Under the pieces are notes generated by a model. That model did no database searches, had not been told where the DNA came from, and worked only from the letters and a program-made list of their open reading frames with translations. The translations under genes were made by a program, and so were the position numbers. From Microcebus murinus (lineage: Eukaryota > Chordata > Mammalia > Primates > Cheirogaleidae), in the NCBI RefSeq assembly GCF_040939455.1, contig NC_134126.1:1856375-1920374 (forward strand): a stretch of 64,000 nt of DNA, written 5' to 3'. Shown here one piece after another: positions 50,611 to 62,064 of this stretch. The stretch's first letter is position 1. Each line of letters begins with the position of its first letter.

Positions 50611-53600
50611 AGAGCTAGGGTTAGGGTTACAGTTACGGTTAGGGTTAGGTTTAATGTCAGGGTCAAGGTCAGGATCAGCGTCAAGGTCAGTGTTAGGGTC
50701 ATGGTTACGTTTAAGGTCATGATCAGGGTCAAAATTAGGATTAGGTTCTGGATCAGAGTCAAGGTGAAAGCCAGGGTCAGGGTCAGTGTTCGGCTTATAG
50801 TAAGGTTAGGGTTAGGATTAGGGTAAGGGTAGGGTTATTGTTAGGGTTCTGGTTATGGTTAGGGTAAGGTTTAAATGTAGAGCTTGGGTTAGGGTTAGAT
50901 TAGGGTTAGCGTTATGATCAGGGTCAAGGTCAGGGTCGGGGTCATGGTTACATTCAAGCTCAGGGTCAGGGTCAAGTACAAACCAGGTTCAGGGTCAGTG
51001 TTCGGGTTAGAGTATGGTTAGAGTTACGGTTAGGGTAGGGTTTCGGTTAGCGGTATGGTCAAGGTTAGGGTAAGGGTTAAATGCAGAGCTAGGGTTAAGG
51101 TTAGAGTTAAGGTTAGGATTAGGTTTGGGGTCAGGGTCAAGGTCAGGGTCAGGGTCATGTTCATGGCCTAGGTCAGGGTCAGGGTTTTGGTTAGTGTTCT
51201 GGTCAGGGTCAGTGTCAAGGTCAAAGCCTAGGTTAGGGTCAGTGTTCGGGTTAGAGTAAGGTTAGAGTTAGGGTAAGCGTTAGGGTAAGGTTACGCTTAG
51301 GGTTATGGTTAAGGTTGCGGTAATGGTTAAATGCAGAGCTAAGTTTAGGGTTAGAGTTAGGATTAGGGTTAGAGTCACGGTCAAGGTAAAGGTCAGCGTT
51401 CAGGTCAGGGTCCGGGTCATGGTTAAGGTCAAGGTCAGGTTCAGGGTCATGGTTAGCTTAAAGGTCTGCGTCAGGGTCAAGATCAAAACCTGGGTCAGGG
51501 TTAGTGTTCGAGTTAGAGTAAGGTTAGGTTTAGGGATCGATTTAGGGTAGAGTTACGGTTAGGGTTGTGGTTAAGGTAGGGTAAAGGTCAAATGCAGAGC
51601 TAGGGTTAGGGTTAGATTTAGCGTTAGGGTTAGGGTCAGGGTCAAGGTCTGGGTCAGCGTCAAGGTCAGGGTCAGGGTCATGGTTACAGTCAAGGTCAGG
51701 ATCCCGGTCATGCTTAGCGTTAGGGTCCGGGTCAGGGTCAAGGTCAAAGAAAGGGTCAGGGTCAGTGTTCGTGTTAGAGTAAGGTTAGCATTAGGGATCG
51801 AGTTAGGGTAGGATTACGGTTAGGGTTATGGTTAAGATAGGGTAAAGGTTAAATGCAGAGCTAGGGTTAGAGTTAGGGTTAGGGTTAGGGTCAGGGTCAA
51901 GGTCAGGGTCAGTGTCAAATTAGGGGTCAGGTCATGGTTACGGTCACGGTCAGTGTGAGGATCATGGTTAGCATTGGGTCTCGGTCAGGGTCAAGGTGAA
52001 AGCCTGGGTCAGGGTCAGTGTTCCGGTTAGAGTAAGGTTAGAGTTAGGGTTAGGGTAGGGTTACGGTTAGGGTTATGGTTAAGGTTAGCTTAACGGTTAA
52101 ATGCAGAGCTAGGGTTAGGTTTAGAGTTAGGTTTAGGATTAGGGTCAGGGTCAAGGTCAGGGTCAACGTCAAGGTAAGAGTCAGGGTCATGATTATGGTC
52201 TAGGTCCAGGTCAGGGTCATTTTTAGCGTTAGGGTCAGGGTCAGGGTCAAGGTCAAAGACAGGGTCAGGGTCAGTGTTCGGTTTAGAGTAAGGTTTGAGT
52301 TAGGGTTAGGTTTAGGGTTAGGGTAGTGATACCGTTAGGCTTATGGTTAATGTTAGGGTAAGGGTTAAATGCAGAGCTAGGATTAGGGTTACAGTTAGTG
52401 TTAGGGTTAGGTTTAGGGTCAGGGTCAAGATTAGGGTCAGCATCAAGGTCAGGCTCAGGGTCATGGTTACATTCAAAGTCATGGTCAGGGTCATGGTTAG
52501 TCTTAGGGTCTGGGTCAGAGTCAAGGTCAAACCAGGGTCAGGTTCAGTGTTTGAGTTAGAGTAAGGTTAGGGATCGAGTTAGGGTAGGGTTACGGTTAGG
52601 GTTATTCTCTAGTTAGGGTTAAGGTCAAATGCAGCGCTAGGATTAGGGTTAGAGTTAGGGTTAGGGTTAGTGTCAGGGTCAAAGTCTGGGTCAGCTTCAA
52701 GGTCAGGGTCGGGGTCATTGTTAGCGTTAGGGTCTGGGTAAGACTCAAGGTAACAGCAAGTGTCAGGGTCTGTGTTTGGGTTTGAGTAACGTTAGGGTTA
52801 GGGTAGGGTTACTGTTAGCCTTATGGCTAAGGTTAGGGTAAGGGTTCAATGTAGAGCTAGGGTTAGGGTTAGATTGAGGGTTAGGGTCACGGTCAAAGCC
52901 AGGCTCAGTGTCAAGGTCAGGGTCAGGGTCATGGGTATGGTGAAAGTCCGTGTCAGGGTTTTGGTTAGCATTCTGGTCAGGGTCTGAGTCAAGGTGAAAG
53001 CCTGGGTTAGGGTCAGTGTTCGGGTTAGAGTAAGGTTAGAGTTAGGGTAAGGGTTAGGGGAGGGTTACGGTTAGGGTTATGGTTAAGGTTACGGTAAGGA
53101 TTAAATGCAGAGCTAAGGTTAGGGTTAGAGTTTGGGTTAGGGTTAGAGTCACGATCAAGGACAGGGTCAGCGTCAAGGTCAGGGTCCGGTTGTTGGTTAA
53201 GGTCAAGGTCAGGATCAGGGTCATGGTTAGCTTTAGTGTCAAGGTCAGGGTCAAGGTCAAAACCTGGGTGAGGGTCAGTGTTCGAGTTAGAGTAAAGTTA
53301 GGGTTAGGGATCGATTTAGGGTAGGGTTACGGTCAGGGTTATGGTTAAGGTAGGGTAAAGGTTAAATGCAGAGCTAGGGTTAGGGTTAGAGTTAGGGTTA
53401 GGGTTAGAGTCAGGGTCAAGGTTAGGGTCAGCGTCAAATTCAGGGTCAGGGTCTTGGTTACGGTCAAGGTCAGGATCACGGTCATGGTTATCGTTAGGGT
53501 CACGGTCAGGCTCAAGGTCAAACGCAGGGTCAGGGTCAGTGTTCGGCTTAGAATAAGGTTACAGTTAGGGTTAGATTAGAGTTACGATTAGGGTTATTGT

Positions 53601-56337
53601 TAAGGTTTGGGTGAGGGTTAAATGCAGACCTAGGGTTAAGGTTACAGTTAGGGTTAGGTTTTGGGTCAGGGTCAGGGTCAGAGTCAAAGTCATGGTCAGT
53701 GTCATGGTTACATTCAAGGTCATGGTCAGGGTCATGTTTAACCTTAGGGTCTGGGTCAGGGTCAAGATCAAAGACAGGGTCAGGGTCAGTGTTCCGGTTA
53801 GAGTAAGGTTCGAGTTAGGGTTAGGGTTAGGTTTAGTGTAGGGTTACGGTTAGCATTATGCTTAAGGTTAGCGTAAGGCTTAAGTGCAGAGCTAGGGTTA
53901 GGGTTATAGTTACGGTTAGGGTTAGGTTTAGGGTCAGGGTCAAGGTCAGGGTTAGCTTCAAGGTCAGTGTCAGGGTCATGTTTACGTTCAAGGTCATGAT
54001 CAGGGTCAAAATTAGCATTAGGTTCTGGGTCAGAGTCAAGGTCAAAGCCAGGGTCAGGGTCAGTGTTCGGGTTAGAGTAAGGTTAGGGTTAGGGTTAAGG
54101 TTAGGGTAGGGTTACTGTTAGGGTTCTGGTTATGGTTAGGGTAAGGGTTAAATGTAGAGCTTGGGTGAGGATTACACTTAGGGTTAGCGCTATGATTAGG
54201 GTCAAGGTCAGGGTCGGGGTCATGGTTACATTCAAGGTCAGGGTCAGGGTCAAGGTCAAACCAGGATCACGGTCAGTGTTCGGGTTGGAGTAAGGTTAGA
54301 GTTACGGTTAGGGTAGGGTTTCGGTTAGCGGTATGGTTAAGGTTAGGGTTAGGGTTAAATGCAAAGCTAGGGTTAGGGTTAGAGTTAGGGTTAGGGTCAC
54401 GGTCAAGGTCAGGGTCAGCGTCAAGGTCAGGGTAAGTGTCATGGTTACGGTCAAGGTCAGGTTCAGGGTCATGGTTAGCATTAGGTTCTGGGTAAGACTC
54501 AAGGTCACAGCAAGGGTCAGGGTGTGTGTTTGGGTTTGAGTAACGTTTGGGTTAGGGTAGGGTTACTGTTAGGGTTATTGTTAATGTAAGGGTAAGGGTT
54601 CAATGCAGAGCTAGGGTTAGGTTTAGAGTTAGGGTTAGGGTCACGATCAAGGTCAGGGTCAGCGTCAAGGTCAGGGTCAGGGTCTTGGGTATGGTCAAGG
54701 TCAGGGTCAGGGTTTTGGTTAGCGTTAGGGTTAGTGTCAGGCTCAAGGTCAAAGCCTGGGTTAGGGTCAGTTTTCGGGTTAGAGTAAGGTTAGAGTTAGT
54801 TTAAGGATTAGGGCAAGGTTACGGTTAGGGTTATGGTTAAGGTTACGGTAAGGGTTAAATGCAGAGCTAAGGTTAGGGTTAGAGTTAGGGTTAGAGTTAG
54901 AGTCACGGTCAAGGACAGCGTCAGTGTCAAGGTCAGTGTCCGAGTCATGGTTAAGGTCAAGGTCAGGGTCAGGGTCATGGTTAGCTTTAGGGTCTGGGTC
55001 AGGGTCAAGGTCAAACCTGGGTCACGGTCAGTGTTCTAGTTAGAGAAAGGTTAGGGTTAGGGATCGATTTAGGTTACGGTTATGGTTAGGGTTATTGTTA
55101 AGGTAGGGTAAAAGCCAAATGCAGAGCTAGGGTTAGAGTTAGAGTTAGATTTAGGATTAGGGTCAGGTTCTAGTTAGGGTCATCGTCAAGGTCAGAGTCA
55201 GGGTCATGGTTACAGTCAAGGTCAGTGTCTGGGTCATGGTTAGCGTTAGGGACAGGGTCAGGGTCAAGCTCAAATACAGGGTCAGGGTTAGTGTTCGGGT
55301 TAGAGTAACATTAGAGGTAGGGTTATGGTTAGGGTAGGGTTACTGTTAGGGTTCTGGTTATGGTTAGGGTAAGGGTTAAATGTAGAGCTTGGGTTAGGGA
55401 TAGACTTAGGGTTAGCGTTATGATCGGGGTCAAGGTCAGGGTCCGGTTCATGGTTACATTCAAGGTCAGGGTCAGGGTCAAGGTCAAACCAGGTTCAGGG
55501 TCAGTGTTCGGTTTAGAGTAAGGTTAGAGTTACGGTTAGGGTAGGGTTTCGGTTAGCGGTATGGTTAAGGTTAGGGTAAGGGTTAAATGCAGAGCTAGGG
55601 TTAGGGTTAGAGTTAGGGTTAGTGTTAGGTTTGGGGTCAGGGTCAAGGTCAGGGTCAGCTTCAAGGTCAGGGTAAGGGTCATGGTTACGGTCAAGGTCAG
55701 GATCAGGGTCATGGTTAGCGTTAGGGTCTGGGTAAGACTCAAGGTTAAAGCAAGGGTCAGGGTCTGTGTTTGGGTTTGAGTAACGTTAGGGTTAGGGTAG
55801 GCTTACTGTCAGGGTTATGGTTAAGGTTAGTGTAAGGGTTCAATGCAGAGCTAGGTTTAGGGTTACAGTTAGTGTTAGGGTTATGTTTATGGTCAGGGTC
55901 AAAATTATGGTCAGCGTCAAGGTCAGGGTCAGGGTCATGGTTACATTCAACGTCATGGTCAGAGTCATTGTTAGCCTTAGGGTTGGGTCAGAATCATGGT
56001 CAAACCAGGGTCAGGGTCAGTGTTTGAGTTAGAGTAAGGTTAGGGTTAGGGATCGAGTTAGGGTAGTGTTACGGTTAGGGTTATGGTTAAGGTAGGGTAA
56101 ATGTCAAATGCAGAGTTAGGGTTAGGATTAGATTTAGTGTTAGGGTTATGGTCAGTGTCAAGGTCAGGGTCAGCGTCAAGTTCAGGGGCAGGGTCATGGT
56201 TAGCATTAGGGTCAAGGTCAAAGACAGGGTCAGTGTCAGTGGTCGGTTTAGAGTAAGGTTAGATTTAGGGTTAGGTTGAGGGTTAGGGTACGTTTATGGT
56301 TAGGGTTATGGTTAATGTTAGGGATAGGGTTAAATAT
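50611..56337 (+). repeat. Array C copy 1
   Basis: This is the first copy. Its left border carries the original monomer upstream half (TAATGTTAGCCTAAGGG) in place of the hybrid found at later borders. Variants seen relative to copy 2 are A at 50674, C at 52790, G at 52920, G at 55985 and A at 56205. Confidence 0.9.
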
Positions 56338-56350
56338 AGAGCTAGGGTTA
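56283..56350 (+). repeat. Hybrid monomer at the copy border of array C
   Basis: Upstream of the core the sequence is TTATGGTTAATGTTAGGG, the form that elsewhere follows GTCGGTTTAGAGTAAGG. Downstream it is the TTACAGTTACGGTTAGGG type found at 50611. At the left edge of the array the downstream part is preceded by a different upstream half, so the joint formed when the 5.7-kb unit was founded. It recurs at 62010-62077. Confidence 0.7.
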
Positions 56351-59300
56351 GGGTTACAGTTACGGTTAGGGTTAGGTTTAATGTCAGGGTCAAGGTCAGG
56401 GTCAGCGTCAAGGTCAGTGTTAGGGTCATGGTTACGTTTAAGGTCATGATCAGGGTCAAAATTAGGATTAGGTTCTGGATCAGAGTCAAGGTGAAAGCCA
56501 GGGTCAGGGTCAGTGTTCGGCTTATAGTAAGGTTAGGGTTAGGATTAGGGTAAGGGTAGGGTTATTGTTAGGGTTCTGGTTATGGTTAGGGTAAGGTTTA
56601 AATGTAGAGCTTGGGTTAGGGTTAGATTAGGGTTAGCGTTATGATCAGGGTCAAGGTCAGGGTCGGGGTCATGGTTACATTCAAGCTCAGGGTCAGGGTC
56701 AAGTACAAACCAGGTTCAGGGTCAGTGTTCGGGTTAGAGTATGGTTAGAGTTACGGTTAGGGTAGGGTTTCGGTTAGCGGTATGGTCAAGGTTAGGGTAA
56801 GGGTTAAATGCAGAGCTAGGGTTAAGGTTAGAGTTAAGGTTAGGATTAGGTTTGGGGTCAGGGTCAAGGTCAGGGTCAGGGTCATGTTCATGGCCTAGGT
56901 CAGGGTCAGGGTTTTGGTTAGTGTTCTGGTCAGGGTCAGTGTCAAGGTCAAAGCCTAGGTTAGGGTCAGTGTTCGGGTTAGAGTAAGGTTAGAGTTAGGG
57001 TAAGCGTTAGGGTAAGGTTACGCTTAGGGTTATGGTTAAGGTTGCGGTAATGGTTAAATGCAGAGCTAAGTTTAGGGTTAGAGTTAGGATTAGGGTTAGA
57101 GTCACGGTCAAGGTAAAGGTCAGCGTTCAGGTCAGGGTCCGGGTCATGGTTAAGGTCAAGGTCAGGTTCAGGGTCATGGTTAGCTTAAAGGTCTGCGTCA
57201 GGGTCAAGATCAAAACCTGGGTCAGGGTTAGTGTTCGAGTTAGAGTAAGGTTAGGTTTAGGGATCGATTTAGGGTAGAGTTACGGTTAGGGTTGTGGTTA
57301 AGGTAGGGTAAAGGTCAAATGCAGAGCTAGGGTTAGGGTTAGATTTAGCGTTAGGGTTAGGGTCAGGGTCAAGGTCTGGGTCAGCGTCAAGGTCAGGGTC
57401 AGGGTCATGGTTACAGTCAAGGTCAGGATCCCGGTCATGCTTAGCGTTAGGGTCCGGGTCAGGGTCAAGGTCAAAGAAAGGGTCAGGGTCAGTGTTCGTG
57501 TTAGAGTAAGGTTAGCATTAGGGATCGAGTTAGGGTAGGATTACGGTTAGGGTTATGGTTAAGATAGGGTAAAGGTTAAATGCAGAGCTAGGGTTAGAGT
57601 TAGGGTTAGGGTTAGGGTCAGGGTCAAGGTCAGGGTCAGTGTCAAATTAGGGGTCAGGTCATGGTTACGGTCACGGTCAGTGTGAGGATCATGGTTAGCA
57701 TTGGGTCTCGGTCAGGGTCAAGGTGAAAGCCTGGGTCAGGGTCAGTGTTCCGGTTAGAGTAAGGTTAGAGTTAGGGTTAGGGTAGGGTTACGGTTAGGGT
57801 TATGGTTAAGGTTAGCTTAACGGTTAAATGCAGAGCTAGGGTTAGGTTTAGAGTTAGGTTTAGGATTAGGGTCAGGGTCAAGGTCAGGGTCAACGTCAAG
57901 GTAAGAGTCAGGGTCATGATTATGGTCTAGGTCCAGGTCAGGGTCATTTTTAGCGTTAGGGTCAGGGTCAGGGTCAAGGTCAAAGACAGGGTCAGGGTCA
58001 GTGTTCGGTTTAGAGTAAGGTTTGAGTTAGGGTTAGGTTTAGGGTTAGGGTAGTGATACCGTTAGGCTTATGGTTAATGTTAGGGTAAGGGTTAAATGCA
58101 GAGCTAGGATTAGGGTTACAGTTAGTGTTAGGGTTAGGTTTAGGGTCAGGGTCAAGATTAGGGTCAGCATCAAGGTCAGGCTCAGGGTCATGGTTACATT
58201 CAAAGTCATGGTCAGGGTCATGGTTAGTCTTAGGGTCTGGGTCAGAGTCAAGGTCAAACCAGGGTCAGGTTCAGTGTTTGAGTTAGAGTAAGGTTAGGGA
58301 TCGAGTTAGGGTAGGGTTACGGTTAGGGTTATTCTCTAGTTAGGGTTAAGGTCAAATGCAGCGCTAGGATTAGGGTTAGAGTTAGGGTTAGGGTTAGTGT
58401 CAGGGTCAAAGTCTGGGTCAGCTTCAAGGTCAGGGTCGGGGTCATTGTTAGCGTTAGGGTCTGGGTAAGACTCAAGGTAACAGCAAGTGTCAGGGTCTGT
58501 GTTTGGGTTTGAGTAATGTTAGGGTTAGGGTAGGGTTACTGTTAGCCTTATGGCTAAGGTTAGGGTAAGGGTTCAATGTAGAGCTAGGGTTAGGGTTAGA
58601 TTGAGGGTTAGGGTCACGGTCAAAGCCAGGCTCAGTGTCAAGGTCATGGTCAGGGTCATGGGTATGGTGAAAGTCCGTGTCAGGGTTTTGGTTAGCATTC
58701 TGGTCAGGGTCTGAGTCAAGGTGAAAGCCTGGGTTAGGGTCAGTGTTCGGGTTAGAGTAAGGTTAGAGTTAGGGTAAGGGTTAGGGGAGGGTTACGGTTA
58801 GGGTTATGGTTAAGGTTACGGTAAGGATTAAATGCAGAGCTAAGGTTAGGGTTAGAGTTTGGGTTAGGGTTAGAGTCACGATCAAGGACAGGGTCAGCGT
58901 CAAGGTCAGGGTCCGGTTGTTGGTTAAGGTCAAGGTCAGGATCAGGGTCATGGTTAGCTTTAGTGTCAAGGTCAGGGTCAAGGTCAAAACCTGGGTGAGG
59001 GTCAGTGTTCGAGTTAGAGTAAAGTTAGGGTTAGGGATCGATTTAGGGTAGGGTTACGGTCAGGGTTATGGTTAAGGTAGGGTAAAGGTTAAATGCAGAG
59101 CTAGGGTTAGGGTTAGAGTTAGGGTTAGGGTTAGAGTCAGGGTCAAGGTTAGGGTCAGCGTCAAATTCAGGGTCAGGGTCTTGGTTACGGTCAAGGTCAG
59201 GATCACGGTCATGGTTATCGTTAGGGTCACGGTCAGGCTCAAGGTCAAACGCAGGGTCAGGGTCAGTGTTCGGCTTAGAATAAGGTTACAGTTAGGGTTA

Positions 59301-62064
59301 GATTAGAGTTACGATTAGGGTTATTGTTAAGGTTTGGGTGAGGGTTAAATGCAGACCTAGGGTTAAGGTTACAGTTAGGGTTAGGTTTTGGGTCAGGGTC
59401 AGGGTCAGAGTCAAAGTCATGGTCAGTGTCATGGTTACATTCAAGGTCATGGTCAGGGTCATGTTTAACCTTAGGGTCTGGGTCAGGGTCAAGATCAAAG
59501 ACAGGGTCAGGGTCAGTGTTCCGGTTAGAGTAAGGTTCGAGTTAGGGTTAGGGTTAGGTTTAGTGTAGGGTTACGGTTAGCATTATGCTTAAGGTTAGCG
59601 TAAGGCTTAAGTGCAGAGCTAGGGTTAGGGTTATAGTTACGGTTAGGGTTAGGTTTAGGGTCAGGGTCAAGGTCAGGGTTAGCTTCAAGGTCAGTGTCAG
59701 GGTCATGTTTACGTTCAAGGTCATGATCAGGGTCAAAATTAGCATTAGGTTCTGGGTCAGAGTCAAGGTCAAAGCCAGGGTCAGGGTCAGTGTTCGGGTT
59801 AGAGTAAGGTTAGGGTTAGGGTTAAGGTTAGGGTAGGGTTACTGTTAGGGTTCTGGTTATGGTTAGGGTAAGGGTTAAATGTAGAGCTTGGGTGAGGATT
59901 ACACTTAGGGTTAGCGCTATGATTAGGGTCAAGGTCAGGGTCGGGGTCATGGTTACATTCAAGGTCAGGGTCAGGGTCAAGGTCAAACCAGGATCACGGT
60001 CAGTGTTCGGGTTGGAGTAAGGTTAGAGTTACGGTTAGGGTAGGGTTTCGGTTAGCGGTATGGTTAAGGTTAGGGTTAGGGTTAAATGCAAAGCTAGGGT
60101 TAGGGTTAGAGTTAGGGTTAGGGTCACGGTCAAGGTCAGGGTCAGCGTCAAGGTCAGGGTAAGTGTCATGGTTACGGTCAAGGTCAGGTTCAGGGTCATG
60201 GTTAGCATTAGGTTCTGGGTAAGACTCAAGGTCACAGCAAGGGTCAGGGTGTGTGTTTGGGTTTGAGTAACGTTTGGGTTAGGGTAGGGTTACTGTTAGG
60301 GTTATTGTTAATGTAAGGGTAAGGGTTCAATGCAGAGCTAGGGTTAGGTTTAGAGTTAGGGTTAGGGTCACGATCAAGGTCAGGGTCAGCGTCAAGGTCA
60401 GGGTCAGGGTCTTGGGTATGGTCAAGGTCAGGGTCAGGGTTTTGGTTAGCGTTAGGGTTAGTGTCAGGCTCAAGGTCAAAGCCTGGGTTAGGGTCAGTTT
60501 TCGGGTTAGAGTAAGGTTAGAGTTAGTTTAAGGATTAGGGCAAGGTTACGGTTAGGGTTATGGTTAAGGTTACGGTAAGGGTTAAATGCAGAGCTAAGGT
60601 TAGGGTTAGAGTTAGGGTTAGAGTTAGAGTCACGGTCAAGGACAGCGTCAGTGTCAAGGTCAGTGTCCGAGTCATGGTTAAGGTCAAGGTCAGGGTCAGG
60701 GTCATGGTTAGCTTTAGGGTCTGGGTCAGGGTCAAGGTCAAACCTGGGTCACGGTCAGTGTTCTAGTTAGAGAAAGGTTAGGGTTAGGGATCGATTTAGG
60801 TTACGGTTATGGTTAGGGTTATTGTTAAGGTAGGGTAAAAGCCAAATGCAGAGCTAGGGTTAGAGTTAGAGTTAGATTTAGGATTAGGGTCAGGTTCTAG
60901 TTAGGGTCATCGTCAAGGTCAGAGTCAGGGTCATGGTTACAGTCAAGGTCAGTGTCTGGGTCATGGTTAGCGTTAGGGACAGGGTCAGGGTCAAGCTCAA
61001 ATACAGGGTCAGGGTTAGTGTTCGGGTTAGAGTAACATTAGAGGTAGGGTTATGGTTAGGGTAGGGTTACTGTTAGGGTTCTGGTTATGGTTAGGGTAAG
61101 GGTTAAATGTAGAGCTTGGGTTAGGGATAGACTTAGGGTTAGCGTTATGATCGGGGTCAAGGTCAGGGTCCGGTTCATGGTTACATTCAAGGTCAGGGTC
61201 AGGGTCAAGGTCAAACCAGGTTCAGGGTCAGTGTTCGGTTTAGAGTAAGGTTAGAGTTACGGTTAGGGTAGGGTTTCGGTTAGCGGTATGGTTAAGGTTA
61301 GGGTAAGGGTTAAATGCAGAGCTAGGGTTAGGGTTAGAGTTAGGGTTAGTGTTAGGTTTGGGGTCAGGGTCAAGGTCAGGGTCAGCTTCAAGGTCAGGGT
61401 AAGGGTCATGGTTACGGTCAAGGTCAGGATCAGGGTCATGGTTAGCGTTAGGGTCTGGGTAAGACTCAAGGTTAAAGCAAGGGTCAGGGTCTGTGTTTGG
61501 GTTTGAGTAACGTTAGGGTTAGGGTAGGCTTACTGTCAGGGTTATGGTTAAGGTTAGTGTAAGGGTTCAATGCAGAGCTAGGTTTAGGGTTACAGTTAGT
61601 GTTAGGGTTATGTTTATGGTCAGGGTCAAAATTATGGTCAGCGTCAAGGTCAGGGTCAGGGTCATGGTTACATTCAACGTCATGGTCAGAGTCATTGTTA
61701 GCCTTAGGGTTTGGTCAGAATCATGGTCAAACCAGGGTCAGGGTCAGTGTTTGAGTTAGAGTAAGGTTAGGGTTAGGGATCGAGTTAGGGTAGTGTTACG
61801 GTTAGGGTTATGGTTAAGGTAGGGTAAATGTCAAATGCAGAGTTAGGGTTAGGATTAGATTTAGTGTTAGGGTTATGGTCAGTGTCAAGGTCAGGGTCAG
61901 CGTCAAGTTCAGGGGCAGGGTCATGGTTAGCGTTAGGGTCAAGGTCAAAGACAGGGTCAGTGTCAGTGGTCGGTTTAGAGTAAGGTTAGATTTAGGGTTA
62001 GGTTGAGGGTTAGGGTACGTTTATGGTTAGGGTTATGGTTAATGTTAGGGATAGGGTTAAATAT
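56338..62064 (+). repeat. Array C copy 2
   Basis: This is a complete 5727-bp copy. Variants seen are T at 58517 (CpG lost), T at 58647, T at 61712 and G at 61932. Confidence 0.9.

Noticed and set aside
52590..52640. Possible foreign insertion at the odd word TTATTCTCTAGTTAGGG
   Set aside because: It is a few-base change within an otherwise normal monomer (core 52627), repeated in copy 2 of array C. There are no target-site duplications or element ends.
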